64,000 bases of DNA from Notamacropus eugenii (lineage: Eukaryota > Chordata > Mammalia > Diprotodontia > Macropodidae). This document shows positions 10,018-22,459 of the stretch, piece after piece. Below the pieces are notes generated by a model, which was not told where the DNA came from, made no database searches, and saw only the letters and a program-made list of their open reading frames with translations. The stretch's first letter is position 1; each line of letters opens with the position of its first letter. The stretch is taken from NCBI RefSeq assembly GCF_028372415.1, contig NC_092879.1, forward strand, positions 92,535,741-92,599,740, in the 5' to 3' direction. A program made the translations under genes and the position numbers.

Positions 10018-13000
10018 AATTTCTTAAGCGCCTCCTATTTCACAAACACTAGGCATCCAAGGCAAAGGAAATAGGCCTTGCAGGTCAAGGTACTTGCTTT
10101 TCTCTGAAGGGGGGAGGGGGGAGGAGACCCCACAGCACACACAAACGTAGGAAAGGTCATGGAGAGAGAAACAGTGCAGGTGTATAGTAGAGGACACATA
10201 TAGTTATACACAGATACTTAGAGGAAATGTGAAAGTGGGGACGAATGGGGGGGGGAATGAGAGAGGGGTGCAGTTTGCGATGCCTGTGCTAAGGATTCTA
10301 AGATGCAGAGGTGAAAGGGGGAGGGCATCCTTGCCTGGGAACAGTCTTTGTGAAATGCCTGAAGATGAAGATTCTGGGTGGTGGGTGTTGGTCCTATCTG
10401 GTTGTGCAAAGAGGGTAAGGAAAAAGAAAAGCCATCAGATTCAGCATTTTAAAATACTTGTCAAAGAGCATTACATGCTTATTCTGTGCTAAATGATGGG
10501 GAACCAGACAAAAGAATAAACAGTCCCTGGCCTCAATGAAGGGGCAGAGGGGGCTGGGGCAAGGGGAGGTGTCCAGAGGGAAGGCACAGAACAAGCTTTT
10601 ATGTACTGTTAGCTACATGTCAGGTTCTTTTTTTTTTTTTTTTTAATATCTCATTTGATCCTCAGAACAACCTCAAAGGGTAGGTGCTGCTATTATTCCA
10701 CATTTTACAAATGAGGAAACTGAGGCAAGCAGAGGTAAAAGTGATTTGCCAAGGGTCACACACCTAGTATTTGAAGCTGGGATTTCAACTCAGGTGTTCT
10801 TGTCACTAGGCCTGTTCCTCTATCCACAATGGCCCCACCACTACCTCGATGAGCTTATATTTCATTGGTGGGGGAGACAATTTTGACAGAAAATTAAATC
10901 CCAAGCCTCCAAAGTTGTGAGTGGGAGGGGGCAGGTATTATATATGTTAGTGGGAGAATGGCACAATGAGATGGATATGGGTATGAGGGAGAGGGGAATG
11001 GAGGCTAAGGAGAGCAGCTTTCCTCAGACCAAGTGTGGGGAATCTCTGAGATCTCTCTTTCTGTCTGCATTCTGTGCCTTGGAAGCCAACCTCAAGAGAC
11101 TGAGAGGCAAATTAGTGGATGAGAAAAGGGAGGCTGCCAGTGTAGATGGCACTTTCATGGAGGTGGCCAGTGAAAACGTCTGGGATGGGCTCAAGTGAAG
11201 GCTTTTTGGTGATGGGGGAGACTGAGGTCCTTTTGCATGCAGCAGGACAGAGGCCAATGGATAGGAAGGAGAAATGGAATGATAAATGGGGCCCAACTCC
11301 AGAAGGAAACCCCAGGAAAGGGCTCAAGGGACCAGCCCTTATTGGCAAGGAAAAGGCCACTCTTGCTCAGATGGGGAGCTAAGGAGGAGAGGAGAAGGAA
11401 GAGGTCTCAGGGAAGTACAAAGATAGCAGTCAGCATTTGCCTCATCATCTCTTCCATCTTGTTGTGTCACGGGACACCTGTAACAGTCCACTAAAGCCTA
11501 GGGACACCTTCTCACAAGAATACACATAAATACAGAGAATAAAATGCATGTGATTACAAAGTAAGCCCATCTCATTGAAAGCGTTATCAAAATAGAGATT
11601 TCAAGAGACCAGGCTCACAGATTGCAGACTGAGAAGCCTGTCCCTCCATCTTGGGGCCCACATTCCTCAGGACTGATAGGCCTTTTATCCTAGGCATCCA
11701 AGGTATTAGTGGGGCACAATGTCTACAAAGGGATGATAAATGGACACTTTGATGGTGCTCTAGAGTTGGTCAAGTGCTTTTTAGACAATCTCACAGGACT
11801 TCATAAGCAAGGCCTTGTGCCTCCAAATCTAGTACTCCATAATGATCAGGCAGCTGTGATTGAGGAGTCATTAATACCCAGTCTTCTCCATGGCTTGGGC
11901 CCAAAGAGGAGACTCATCAGACCAACCCCTCAATGTCATTTCTTTTTTAAGGGTCATATGCTTGTGTTTTTGTCCAGCCCTTGGCAGGCCTCCAACTGCC
12001 CACTAGAGGTAGGCAGTTTTGCACAAAGGATGTTGGCGTGAGTCCTCCATTTCTAGAGGCTCAGCATCAGTCGATTGGATATCTATCTAATGAATGCAAA
12101 AGCAGATGGCCAGAGCAGGTGCGCCCATCGTGTGGGCCAGCACAAACTGGAGTTTTTTCCGGTGGAATTCTGGTGGTCTACAAATAGTATTGCCGCTGCT
12201 AATGGCCATTTCAGGCCTCAAGTCCTTTGTCAAAGCCTTCCCTGACTGAATGCTTTCTGTCCTCCTAGGAACCTTTCGATTTTACAGTGTGCTCACCTGA
12301 GGTTCTGACTCATAGTTAGGTCACATCAGAGCTGGCATCCGAAACTGGGCCTCCTGCCTCTAAACCTTTCAGAGAGAACAGTAATTGGGGAAATGACCAC
12401 TCCTTGAAAGTGGCTTGCCTGAACTTTGGTCTCTTATTTAAAGAAGACTGTTCCCTCAAAGAAAGAAGTCAAGCATAATCATACCAGGAAGAAAACCCTA
12501 AAATCCCCGAAGCCTTGCTCTGAGTGAGATGAAAGGGAAAGCCTCTGTTTCATTGTGTAAACATGAAAAATTTGTAGAAAAATATGAGAATCAGTATTCA
12601 GCTTCCAACTTGGACTGGTCGCTCTAAAGAGGCTTCTTTCACATTCCCAGCATTGAAATTGGTGCCTGCCCCAAAGCCATTATAGACATCAAGGATGCTG
12701 GTGCCAACCATAGCTAGGTTTTGCTTTCACCATCATAACTCAGTTGTACAGCACTTGAATCATTAAAATAACACAGTCATGTAGCATGTTACTAACAATG
12801 ACTCACATTTACAAAGCTCTTCAGGGTTTACAAACATCTTCCAGAAAGTATTTCCGTGATTCTCACTTCTGAGGGGAGTCCTACAGAGATCAGACCTTAT
12901 TATCTCCCTTTTTTAGAGGAGGAAACTGAGGTACTCTGATTCCTCTGAGGGTCTATAGCTAGTAAGTGTCAGAGAGGGAATTGGGAAGCAAGATTCACAG

Positions 13001-13514
13001 GTCAGCCTGGGCTGCTTCCAGCTTTAAGAGCTGCAAAGTTCTTAAGAGTGAACATGATCACAACTTTCTTGCTTTGCCGCCTGCCCCCCCCCCCCCCCCC
13101 CCCCCGGCAACTCTAAGATAGAAGATTAGACCACCTCCTTGATTTAGCCACCTAAGCCTTGCAGCCTGGGCCTCAGTTTAGCTCTTTGACCTTTCCTTTT
13201 TAACTGGTGGGTCCACTCTAGAAGGAAGCTTCCTCTTCCCCCCAGGGGGGCAATCTAGCTCTGCACCTGAGGACAGATGGAGGGTCACTCCCAGAACTCT
13301 TTCATAAGAAACAGCAGGTGTGAGGTAGGTAAAGAATTTAGAAAGCCTCTCCTGGGTCTGTTCTCCCTCAAGCTCTAACCTTCTACTGTCCCCAGTCACA
13401 ATCCCAGCCATAGTGGCCCTTGCCACTTGTGGGGAACACTTGGGCGGAATGATAGATGACATTCTATTTGTTATTTTGAAAAATGTGCTTCAAGAAAACA
13501 TCAGCCATGACTGG
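10018..13514. other. Intergenic, with MIR pieces and unassigned sequence
   Basis: Minus-strand MIR-like SINEs are at about 10655-10830 and 12795-13010, recognised by CACATTTTACAAATGAGGAAACTGAG-type cores. A fragment of a dispersed repeat with an ACAGTCCCTGGCCTCAATGAAGG core is near 10520. A homopolymer C run of 22 bases lies at 13084-13105. The remainder is unassigned. Confidence 0.6.
11709..12041 (+). other. Unexplained 110-codon ORF, possible exon fossil
   Basis: The translation (MGHNVYKGMINGHFDGALEL ... HKQGLVPPNLVLHNDQ) has a balanced, protein-like composition and is not a shadow of a repeat I recognise. I cannot assign a family. No clear splice sites or promoter are visible, so it may be chance or the relic of a gene or mobile element. 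Confidence 0.2.
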
Positions 13515-14123
13515 TGTTGACCTGAAAACTTAATTAGAGAAAAGGCAACAGGCTAAATGCATACATTTTATGATTTAATTAATTAACTGATCAATTCCCT
13601 ATTAAAGACAACGGTAACATAATGCATTATGGAGCCAGAAATGTTTTGGCTACCCAGTGCAGAAATCTTCTGGCTTATATACATTTTGCCGTGAGAAAGG
13701 AACTCTCCTAGTTGAACAAATCATAAATTTAGTAAGACAAGACAATTAACAAAGTAATGTTGGTCAGGCCTTGGGATTCCAGCTGGGTAAACATATGTCT
13801 CGGTGATAAAGAAGGAAGTCCCACCACTAGTAAGTGGCAGGCTTCCTGCCCTAAACAGATAACTGACATAGGAAAGGGTAAACAAAGTTCAATAGAAATT
13901 ATGACCTAAGATGTCTATATTTTCTTTACCATTAATATGCCACAGATAATAAGATACAAAGGAAAGTCCCATTATTCAAGATATAGTGTCTTAGGTTCAA
14001 GGTCTCCTAAGGAATGTAGAGTCAGCCTTGGCTGGCTTTTGCTGACATAGGAAGAGGCACTCTCTGAGTTTACTTCAGAGAGAACAAAGAGATTATTCCA
14101 AAATTTTATATTAAACATTGTCA
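13515..14123 (-). mobile_element. Solo LTR of an endogenous retrovirus, copy 2
   Basis: This is 609 bp, reading on the minus strand from TGACAATGTTTAATA to CAGGTCAACA, i.e. TG...CA ends. It is flanked by a perfect 4-bp duplication, CTGG at 13511-13514 and 14124-14127. A TATA-like TGTATATAAG is on the minus strand near 13680, consistent with a U3 promoter. It is the same family and orientation as 5046-5597. No internal viral genes are adjacent. Confidence 0.88.
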
Positions 14124-14734
14124 CTGGTTTTATCGAGTGGTTAGTTTTCCTCTTTCTTTTCCATTCTCTGACCTAAGGAAGGGCTCACTGGACTACCTGG
14201 CAAGGGGGATGACATATATATTCATCAGAGATCACCATAAAATAGATGTTTAAAATACTTTTAAATCATTTTTAAAAATGAGTTTGATCTACAAGAATGG
14301 AAAAATTACAGTATCAGAAGAAATGACAAATATGAGAAAGTCAGAGAAAGATGGGAAGCCTGGTGCAAAAGTACAGAAAAGGAAGTAAACAGAAGTAGGA
14401 GGAAGATATGCAAATGACTCTGGGGTAAAAGAAAAGAACAGTCTGCTAGAGGTTAATGCTGTGTAATTGCTCTTGGCCCCGGAAAAGAAAGAAGGAAATG
14501 GACTATCTTTCTTTCCTTAGAGACACGCAAGGCTGTGGATCCACAGATGATCCATGTGGTCACCATGGCAATCAGATTCACTTAGCTATTTTGCTTTTTA
14601 TAAGAAAAGGCTCCCTGGATGACTGACCAGGGAGCAAGAGTTGGGGGTGGGGAGTGAAATAATATCCAGAAATTATTATGATATAAAAACCAAAGACATC
14701 AATAAGGCTGAAAAAAAAAATCATCTACAAGCTT

Positions 14735-14960
14735 GGTGCAATGGTTACAGTATTGGATTAGAAGTCAGGACAACCTGAGTTTTCCCTGCCTCAGAGATGA
14801 GCTGAGTGACTCTAGGGAAGTCACCTAGCCTCTCTGTGCCTCAGTTTTTGTATCTGTAAAATGGGGCAATAGCACCTAACTCACAGGGTTGTTGTGTGCT
14901 ATGTAAAGTGCTATGTAAAGCCCTTTAAAATTCAATACTGATGTTCATTATTCTGTTATT
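14735..14960 (+). mobile_element. MIR-like SINE
   Basis: It has a GGTGCAATGGTTACAGTATT head, the GAGTGACTCTAGGGAAGTCAC core, CTCAGTTTTTGTATCTGTAAAATGGGGC, and a CACAGGGTTGTTGTG 3' part. Confidence 0.8.
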
Positions 14961-15014
14961 ATTAATAGCCCACTTCAAGGAAAGGGAGAGCAAGATCCCA
15001 ACAGCCCTAGGGAG

Positions 15015-15505
15015 CAAAATGCTCCAAATCACTAATAATTACATGAATGAAAAGCAGAGCAACTCTGAGGTTCTGCCTCACACTCATCAAAGATCAACAA
15101 AGTGAACCAAAAAAAAAAAGGAAAATGACAAAAGCTGGAGAAGATCCAGGAACGTATCGTCAGTAGAGCTGTGAATTGGTCCTCTCATTCTGGGAAGCAT
15201 TTTGGAACTGTTTCCCCAAGGGTCCCCAAACTGTGCACACCCTTAGACCCATTGATACCACTATTGGGCCTATACCCTAAAGAGATCAAAGGATAAAGGA
15301 AAGGTCCCCTGTGTACATACCCAATGTATACAAATATACTTGTAGCAGCTCTTTTGGAATGTGCAAGGAAAAAATAGAAAAGAGCACCTTGAGGGAGCCC
15401 ATCTATTCAAGAATGGTCGAGCAAACTATGGAATATGAATGAAGTAATAGAATACTATTGCATCAGAAGAAATGATGAAGGAGATGATTTCAGATAGAGC
15501 TGGGC
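15015..15505 (+). mobile_element. L1 ORF2 C-terminal fragment
   Basis: It reads through the same landmarks as the better copy at 22600-23150: AAATGCTCCAAATCACT, CACACTCATCAAAGA, TATACCCTAAAGAGATCA, CTTGTAGCAGCTCTTTTGG and AATACTATTGCATCAGAAGAAATGATGA. It is heavily mutated. Confidence 0.85.
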
Positions 15506-15514
15506 CCTTGAGAG

Positions 15515-16085
15515 TCAACTAAAAATTCATTGAAATAATGAATAACTTCAATAAATTTGTAGGCTACAAAATAAAGCTCTGCGAACCATCAATTCTTCTG
15601 TATTTTAGCAACAAAACCCAGCAGGAAGAGACAAAGAGAAATTCCATTCAAAATAACTCCAGAAGGTATAAAATACTTGGGAGTCTACCTACCACAGAAC
15701 ATAGAGAACACAATTAAAACTACTTTTTGCATAAATAGAGACAGACTTAAATAATTAGGGAAAAAATGAGTAGCTCATGGGTCAATGTTGTTGTGTAGAG
15801 CAACTCAATATGATGAAAATGACAATGCTACCTAAATTAATTTATTCAATGTCATACCAATCAGACTACCAAAGAATTATTTTATAGACCAGTTAACATA
15901 ATAAAGAAATTTATCTGGAGAAATAGAGTGTCTAGAATCTCAAGGAAAACAATGAAAAAAAAGGAATGGGGCCTGGTGATTCTAGATCTCTGATTATACT
16001 ACAAAGCAATAATCTTCAAAATGACTTGGTACTAATTAAAAAATAGAGAGGTACATCAGTGAAACAAATTAGATACACATTATAC
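15515..16085 (+). mobile_element. L1 ORF2 fragment downstream of the RT core
   Basis: Conceptual translation gives decayed forms of the L1 segments around the FVGYKIN-like, IPFxIxPxGIKYLGVYL and NxIK...RDRLK blocks, then a tryptophan-poor version of the FxWRNR-like block near 15910. It joins a different L1 segment at about 16085, so the order is rearranged relative to a complete element. Confidence 0.8.
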
Positions 16086-16493
16086 AGAAGCAGATGAAGC
16101 CACAATTGCAGCAGAAACAAAGGAAATTATCAGAAACTATTTTGCCCAGTTGAAACACACTTAAAGGCAATGGTGAATACTTACAAAACACAAAATGCTC
16201 AGATTAATCAAAAAAGGAACAGAGAATTTAATATCAGAAAAAGAAACTGGACAAGCCCTAAAAGAGCTCTCAAAGGAAATATTCCCGAGCCAGAAGGATT
16301 TACAAGTGAATTTTATCAAACATTCAAAAACCAATGAATTCCAACACTACAGGAAGGGTTTGCAATAATAGAGGGGAAAAGTGCCCTTCAGATCTCTTTC
16401 CATGATAGAAATATGCTCTTGATACCTATACAAGGGAAAGGCAAAGGAGGAAAGGACAATTATAAATCTATATGTCTAATACTGATGCAAAAG
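16086..16493 (+). mobile_element. Split L1, part 1 (ORF2, upstream of the RT core)
   Basis: The translation contains EIIRNYFAQL-like and EGFTSEFYQTF-like segments characteristic of L1 ORF2 before the reverse-transcriptase core. It is cut at 16493 by a minus-strand L1 insertion and resumes at 17108 in the same frame context (TDAK / VLNEILANRL). Confidence 0.85.
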
Positions 16494-17107
16494 GTTTTTT
16501 TATAAATAGTATATTTTTTCCAATTACATCTAAAGATAGTTTTCAACATTCACTTTTAATAAGATTTTGAGTTTCAAATCCTTTCTCCCTCCCTTCCTCC
16601 CTACCATCCCCGCTCCCCAAGATGGCAGGCAATCAGATACACATTATACATGTGCAATCATGTTAAACATATTTCCACATTAGTCATGCTGTGAAAAGAA
16701 GAAATACAACAAAAGGAAAAAAACCACAAAAAATTTTACAAAGTGAAAACAGTCTGCTTTGATCTGCATTGAGACCCCATGGTTCTTTCTCTGGATGTGG
16801 ATAGCATTTTCCATCATGAGTCTTTTGGAGTTGTCTTGGATCATCGTATGGATGAGAAGAGCTAAGTCTGTCAAAGTTGGTCATTGCACAATGTTGCTGC
16901 TACCATACACAACGTTCTCCACATTCTATTCACTTCACTCAGTATCTGTTCATGTAAGTGCTTCTAGGTTTTCCTGAAGTCTACCTGCTCATCATTTCTT
17001 ATGGAGCAATCGTGTTCCATTACATTCATATCCCACAACTTATTCAGCTATTCCCCAATGGATGGACATTCCCTCAATTTCCAATTCTTTGCTACCACAA
17101 AAAGAGC
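16494..17107 (-). mobile_element. 5'-truncated L1 inserted in minus orientation
   Basis: On the minus strand this is the L1 ORF2 C-terminus and 3' UTR, with the poly(A) side at 16494-16500 (a T run on +). It lies between GATGCAAAAG (16484-16493) and GATACAAAAG (17108-17117), a 10-bp target-site duplication with one mismatch. It is about 614 bp, so strongly 5'-truncated. Confidence 0.88.
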
Positions 17108-18298
17108 GATACAAAAGTTTTAAATGAAATATTAGCAAATAGACTATAATCACATATTAGAGAGATTTTACCCTAGGCTGAATTTACACCAGGAATGCAG
17201 GGTTGCTTCAACTTAAAGAGGTCTATAAACAGAATAAATAATAAAACCACAGGAATATATTAATAGATGCTGAAAATCCTACACCCATTTCTGTTAACAC
17301 ACACACTAAAAAGCACAGGAATAAGCAAACCTTTCTTTGCTATAATAAATAAGCTCTAACACCAAGAGAAAACATTATCTGCAACGAGGAATGCAGTAAG
17401 TCCAGGGTTAAAGCAAGGATGCCAACTATCACCACTCCTGCTAATATAGCGCTAGAAGCTATATAGCTATATAGCTATATCAATGAGACATGAAAAAGAA
17501 ACCAAAAGGATAGTTTGAGCAAAGAAAAAATGAAAAGATCACTCTTTGGGTAGATGATAGTGAAGATTTACTTAGAAACCCTAGAGTCAGCCAAAAAGAA
17601 ATTGAAATAGTTAACATCTTTAGCAAAGTAGAAGGATAAATAAACATGACATAAGTAAAATAAATCCACACAAACCCACACAAATATTATCAATTAAGTC
17701 CAGCAGGAAGAGATGGAAAGAGAAATTCCATTCAAAATAATTAGAGAAGGTGTAAATGTTTGGGAGGTGTCTACCTATCAAGACGCACACGCGTGTAAGG
17801 CTCCAACTATGGAACATTTCTTGCAGAAGTAAAGACAGGCCAGAATAGTTGGCGAAGCATCTGCTCACAGGTAGATCAAGCCAATATAATAAAAATGTGG
17901 CTGCCTAAATTCATTTAATCAGTGCCATGCCAAACTAGTGAAGGATCACTTTCTAGAACTAGAAAAAAATAATAACAAAATTCATTTGGAGGGGAAAAAG
18001 GTCACGTCTCAAAGGGAAATAATGAAATAGAAAGAGGGAAGGAAGGAGGCCTGACAACTTCATATGTCCAGCTATACTCCAAAACAGTAAGCGTGAAATG
18101 ATTTGATACTGATTACAAAATAGAGAGGTCAATCAGAGGAATATATTAGGTACAGAACATCCTGAGGCAACCAATACTAAGTACTATAATGTCTGATAAA
18201 TCCAAAGGCTCCAGTAAAATGAGAAGGACTCACTGTTTGACAAAAACTGGAAATGCTGGCTGGCAGTTCGGAAGAAACTAGGCATAAATCAATTTTCT
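17108..18298 (+). mobile_element. Split L1, part 2 (RT core onward)
   Basis: It continues with VLNEILANRL, the FTPGMQGCFN-like block and the metal-binding region near 17550, where the usual F/A-D-D reads as TLWVDDS. The later IPFKIIREG-like block is near 17730. Many stops are present. It is interrupted at 18298 by the HAL1 insertion. Confidence 0.85.
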
Positions 18299-19142
18299 TT
18301 TTTTCTTTTTAATTTAAATTTATTTATTTACTTTTAGTTTTCAACATTCATTTCCACAAGATTTTGAGTTCCAAATTTTCTCCCCATCTCTCCCCTCCCG
18401 CACCCTGAAACACCAGGGGTTCCGATTACCGCTTTTCCCAATCTGCCCTCCCTTTTATCACACCCCTCCCTTCCCTTACCCCCGTCTTCTGTCTTTTCTT
18501 GTAGGGCAGGATAGATTTCTATTCCCCATTACCTGTATTTCTTATTACACAGTTGTATGCAAAAACAATTCTCAACATTCCTTCCTTAAATTTTGAGTTC
18601 CAACTTCTCTCCCTTCCTCCCTCCCCACTCATCCCCACTGAGAAGGCAAGCAATTCAATAAAGGCTATATATGTGTAGTTTAGCAAAAGGCTTCCATAAT
18701 AGTCGTGTTGTATAAGACTCACTATATTTCCCTCCATCCTATCCTGTCCCCCCATTTATTCTATTCTCTCTTTAGACCTTGTCCCTCCCCTAAAGTGATT
18801 ACTTCTTATTACTCCCTCCTCCATTTGCCCTCCCTTCTATCAACCCCCCACCTCTCTTATCTCCTTCTCCCCTACTTTCCTGTAGCATAAGATAGATTTT
18901 CATACCAAATTGAGTGAGCATGTTATTCCCTCCTTAAGCCAAATGTGATGAGAGTAAGCTTCACTTTTTCCCTCTCACCTCCTCCCTTTTCCCCTCCATT
19001 GTAAAAGCTTTTTCTTGACTCTTTTATGAGAGATGATTTGCCCCATTCCATTTCTCCCTTTTTCCTCCCAATATATTCCTCTCATCCCTTAATTTTATTT
19101 TTTTTAGATATCATCCCTTCCTATTCAACTCACCCTGAGCAC

Positions 19143-19146
<4 letters not shown>

Positions 19147-19189
<43 letters not shown>
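19147..19189. repeat. (TG)n microsatellite in the HAL1 3' UTR
   Basis: About 21 TG dinucleotides in a row, followed by TATATA. Confidence 0.97.
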
Positions 19190-19196
<7 letters not shown>

Positions 19197-19322
19197 AAAT
19201 CCCTCCAACTACCCAAATACTGAGAAAAATTTGAAGAGTTACAGATATTATTTTTTCATGTAGGAATGCAAATAGTTCAACTTTAGTAAGTCCCTTCTAA
19301 TTTTTCCTTCCTATTTACCTTT

Positions 19323-20300
19323 TCATGCTACTCTTGCTTCTTGTATTTGAAAGTCAGATTTTCTACTCAGCTCTGGTCTTTTCATCAAGAATGCTTGAAA
19401 GGCCTCTATTTCATTGAATGACCATTTTTCCCCTGAAGTATTATACTCAGTTTTTGCTGGATGGGTGATTCTTGGTTTTAATCTTAGTTCCTTTGACTTC
19501 TGGAATATCATATTCCAAGCCCTTAGTGTAGAAGCTGCTAGATCTTGTGTTATCCTGATTGTATTTCCACAACACTTGAATTGTTTCTTTCTGGCTGCTT
19601 GCAATATTTTCTCCTTGACCCGGGAATTCTGGATTTGACTACAGCATTCCTAGGAGTTTTCCTTTTGGGATCCCTTTCAGGAGGTGACTGGTGGATTCTT
19701 TCAATATTTATTTTACCCTCTGCTTCTAGAATATCAGGGCAGTTTACCTTGATAGTTTCATGAAAGATGATGTCTATCTAGGTTCTTTTTTTGATCATGG
19801 CTTTCAGGTAGTTCCATAATTTTTAAATTGTTTCTCCTGGATCTAATTTCTAGGTCAGTTGTTTTTTCCAATGAGATATTTCACATTGTCTTCTATTTTT
19901 TCATTCTTTTGGTTTTTTTTTTTGTAATTTCTTGGTTTCTCATAAAGTCTTTAGCTTCCATCTGCTCCATTCTAATTTTGAAAGAACTATTTTCTTCAGT
20001 GAGCTTTTGAACCTCCTTTTCCATCTGGCTAATTCTGCTTTTTAAACCATTCTTCTCCTCATTGGTTTTTTGGGCCTCTTTTGCCATTTGAGTTAATCTA
20101 TTTTTAAAGGTGTTATTTTCTTCAGTATTTTTTGGGGTCTCCTTTAGCAAGCTGTTGACTCACCTTTCATGATTTTCTTGCATCACTTTCATTTCTTTTC
20201 CCAATTTTTCCTTAATCTCTCTTACTTGATTTTCAAAATCCTTTTTGAGCTCTTCCATGACCTGAGACTGTTGCCTACTTATTTTGGAGGTTTTGGATGC
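19323..20300 (-). pseudogene. HAL1 ORF1 (L1 ORF1p-like), decayed
   Basis: ORF1p binds nucleic acid as a coiled-coil trimer in L1 and HAL1 elements. From the minus strand, an N-terminal piece (MEELKKDFENQVREIKEKLG) is followed by an in-frame stop. Next comes a heptad-rich coiled coil at 19893-20150 (TEENNTFKNRLTQMAKEAQK and similar). The C-terminal domain is at 19323-19604, with RKKQFKCCGNTIRITQDLAA and the PKITHPAK-like motif (here PRITHPAK). Stops and frameshifts between the blocks show it is no longer coding. Confidence 0.85.
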
Positions 20301-21163
20301 AGAAGCCTTGACTTTTATGTCTTCCTCTGATGGTATGCTATATTCTTCCTCATCTGAAAGGATGGAAGAAAAGAACTGTTCACTAAGAAAGTAACCTTTT
20401 ATAGTCTTATTTTTTTCCCTTTTTTGGGCATTTTCTCAGCCAGTTACTTGACTTTTGAGTCCTTGGTCAAGAAAAGGGTATATTCTGGGGACCTGTAAAT
20501 TCTCAGTTTCTCTAAGGTGGCACAATCAAGGGAGAGGAGTTTACTCGTCTCCTGGCCTGTACTCTGGTCTGGGAGCTACCAAAGTTTTTCTGCCCAGGAT
20601 CTGCAAGTAGAATTCCCTTTCCAGAGTCTCCACCAGCTCCACCATGTCAACACTCTTCATCACCCCAGGACCACCACTTAGGGCTGAGACCCAGAACAGC
20701 GGCTCAATTCCCCTGGGTCTTTAGGCTGAGGGCTCCAAAAATGGATGCTGCTGCCGCCGCTGCCTAGGGTTGGGACTAGGGGAGGACCCTGCTCCCTTTT
20801 CACCCAGGTGAAAAGGCCCTCTCACTGACCTTCGAAGCTGTACCTGGCCTTTGTGGGCTTAAGAATCTGGGAACCACAGCTGTGGTGGGGATTCTGCCCC
20901 CAAGGCATGCTCCAGTCCTGTTCCTACTGCTGTTACATGACCAAGGTTGGGCTGGGCTCCATGAACTGTGCTCCACGCCCCATGTCATAGACTTTTTCTG
21001 TCCTCCTTCCAGGCTGCCTTGGGCTGGAAATCTCTTTCACTCTGTCATTTTGCAGCTTCTGCTGCTCTAGAATTTGTTTAGAGTCATTTTTTTACAGGTA
21101 TTTTATGATCTGTGGGGAAGAACTAGAGTAGGTGTGTCTTTCAACTCTGCCATCTTGGCTCCC

Positions 21164-22375
21164 CATAGACCAATTTTCTACACCATATACCAAGATAAGC
21201 TCCAAATGGATAGACAACTTAGACATAAAAGTTGACATCATAAGCAAATTAGAGGAACCATCTATGAACAGGGTAAGAGTTCATGAACAGACAAGTGACA
21301 GAGAAGAACACAAAACATGAAATGGACAGTTTTGATTATATAAAATTAAAAAATGGTTTTGTACCAGCAAAATATAACACAATTAAAATAAGAAAGGAAA
21401 CTATGGGAAGGGGGGAATTTGCTATGAGGTTCTCTGATAAAGGTCTCATTTCCAAGATATATGAGGAAGGGATTCAAACTTATATGAAGATGGGCCATTT
21501 CCCAATTGATAAATGGTCAAAGAATATAAATGAATAGTTTTCAAAGGAAGAAAACTAAGCTTTCAATAGTTATATGAAAAAATGGTCTGTCACTAATTAT
21601 TAGAGAAATACAAATAAAAGTAACTGACTTTTCTACCTCACATCCATCAGGCTGACAAAATTGACAAAACAAGGAAAAGGAGAATTGTTGGAGGGACTGT
21701 GGGGAAAACAGGTATGTTGATACATTCACTGTTGGTGGAGCTGTTATTTGGTCCCATCATTTTAGAAAGCAGTTTGGCACTATGCTTCCCCCCCCCCCCC
21801 TCGCCCCGCTACAGAGAGCCAAGAAAGAGGAAAACTTCCCTCTCATATGTACAAAAAAGATTCTAACAGCTTTTTTTGTAGTGACAAAGGAAAATTAAGA
21901 TGATGCTTTCCCAACAATTGAGGAATGGCCAAGCAAATTCTGGTATATAAATGGAATGGAATGCTATAGTGCTCTAAAAAATTATGAAAGTAAAACTTGA
22001 GAAGGCTTTTATGAAATGATGTAGAATGAAATGAGTAAAACCCGGAAAATAATTTATACTATAACAACATCATAAAGAAAAACAATTTTGAGAGGCTTAA
22101 GAACACTGATCAATAAAAGACTGAGTCAGATTCCAGAGGGCTGATGATGAAACATGCCACCCGCCTCCTGAAAGAGAGGTCAGGGTGCAGAGTGAGACAT
22201 GCATTTTGGTAAACATGACCAATGGGAAATTTGTTTTGTTTGAATATACAGATTGGTTAAAGGGGCTTTGTTTTTATTTTTTCACTGGAGGAAGGTGGGG
22301 AGATGGGAGGAAGAGAAAATATATTTTTGTTAATTAAAAAAATTGTTTAAGAAGTAAAGGAATAAAATTGTAGGG
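21164..22375 (+). mobile_element. Split L1, part 3 (ORF2 C-terminus and 3' UTR)
   Basis: It resumes with TPYTKISSKWIDNLDIK, then FDYIKLK, SDKGLISKIYEEG and FPIDKWSKNINE, followed by a decayed CWRxCGExR block near 21690. A C run of 13 lies at 21788-21800. The G/A-rich 3' UTR ends in an A-rich tail near 22375. Confidence 0.88.
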
Positions 22376-22459
22376 AGCACAGTATTTTCCTAAGAAATGT
22401 GATGATCTTTCTCCCTCCCTGTCCCCCATAACTGGATTTCCAGACAAAGAGCTTAAAAA

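Larger units (their letters stand above)
18299..21163 (-). mobile_element. Near full-length HAL1 (half-L1, ORF1 only)
   Basis: This is a 2.87-kb minus-strand element. Its 5' end is at 21163 (minus strand GGGGAGCCAAGATGGCAG, the marsupial L1-type 5' start). It has a GC-rich 5' UTR, an L1 ORF1-like region at about 19320-20300, then directly a long purine-rich 3' UTR and an A-rich tail at 18299. No ORF2 lies between ORF1 and the 3' UTR, which is the defining feature of HAL1. It is flanked by 16-bp duplications (CATAAATCAATTTTCT at 18283-18298 and CATAGACCAATTTTCT at 21164-21179, 14 of 16 identical). Confidence 0.88.
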
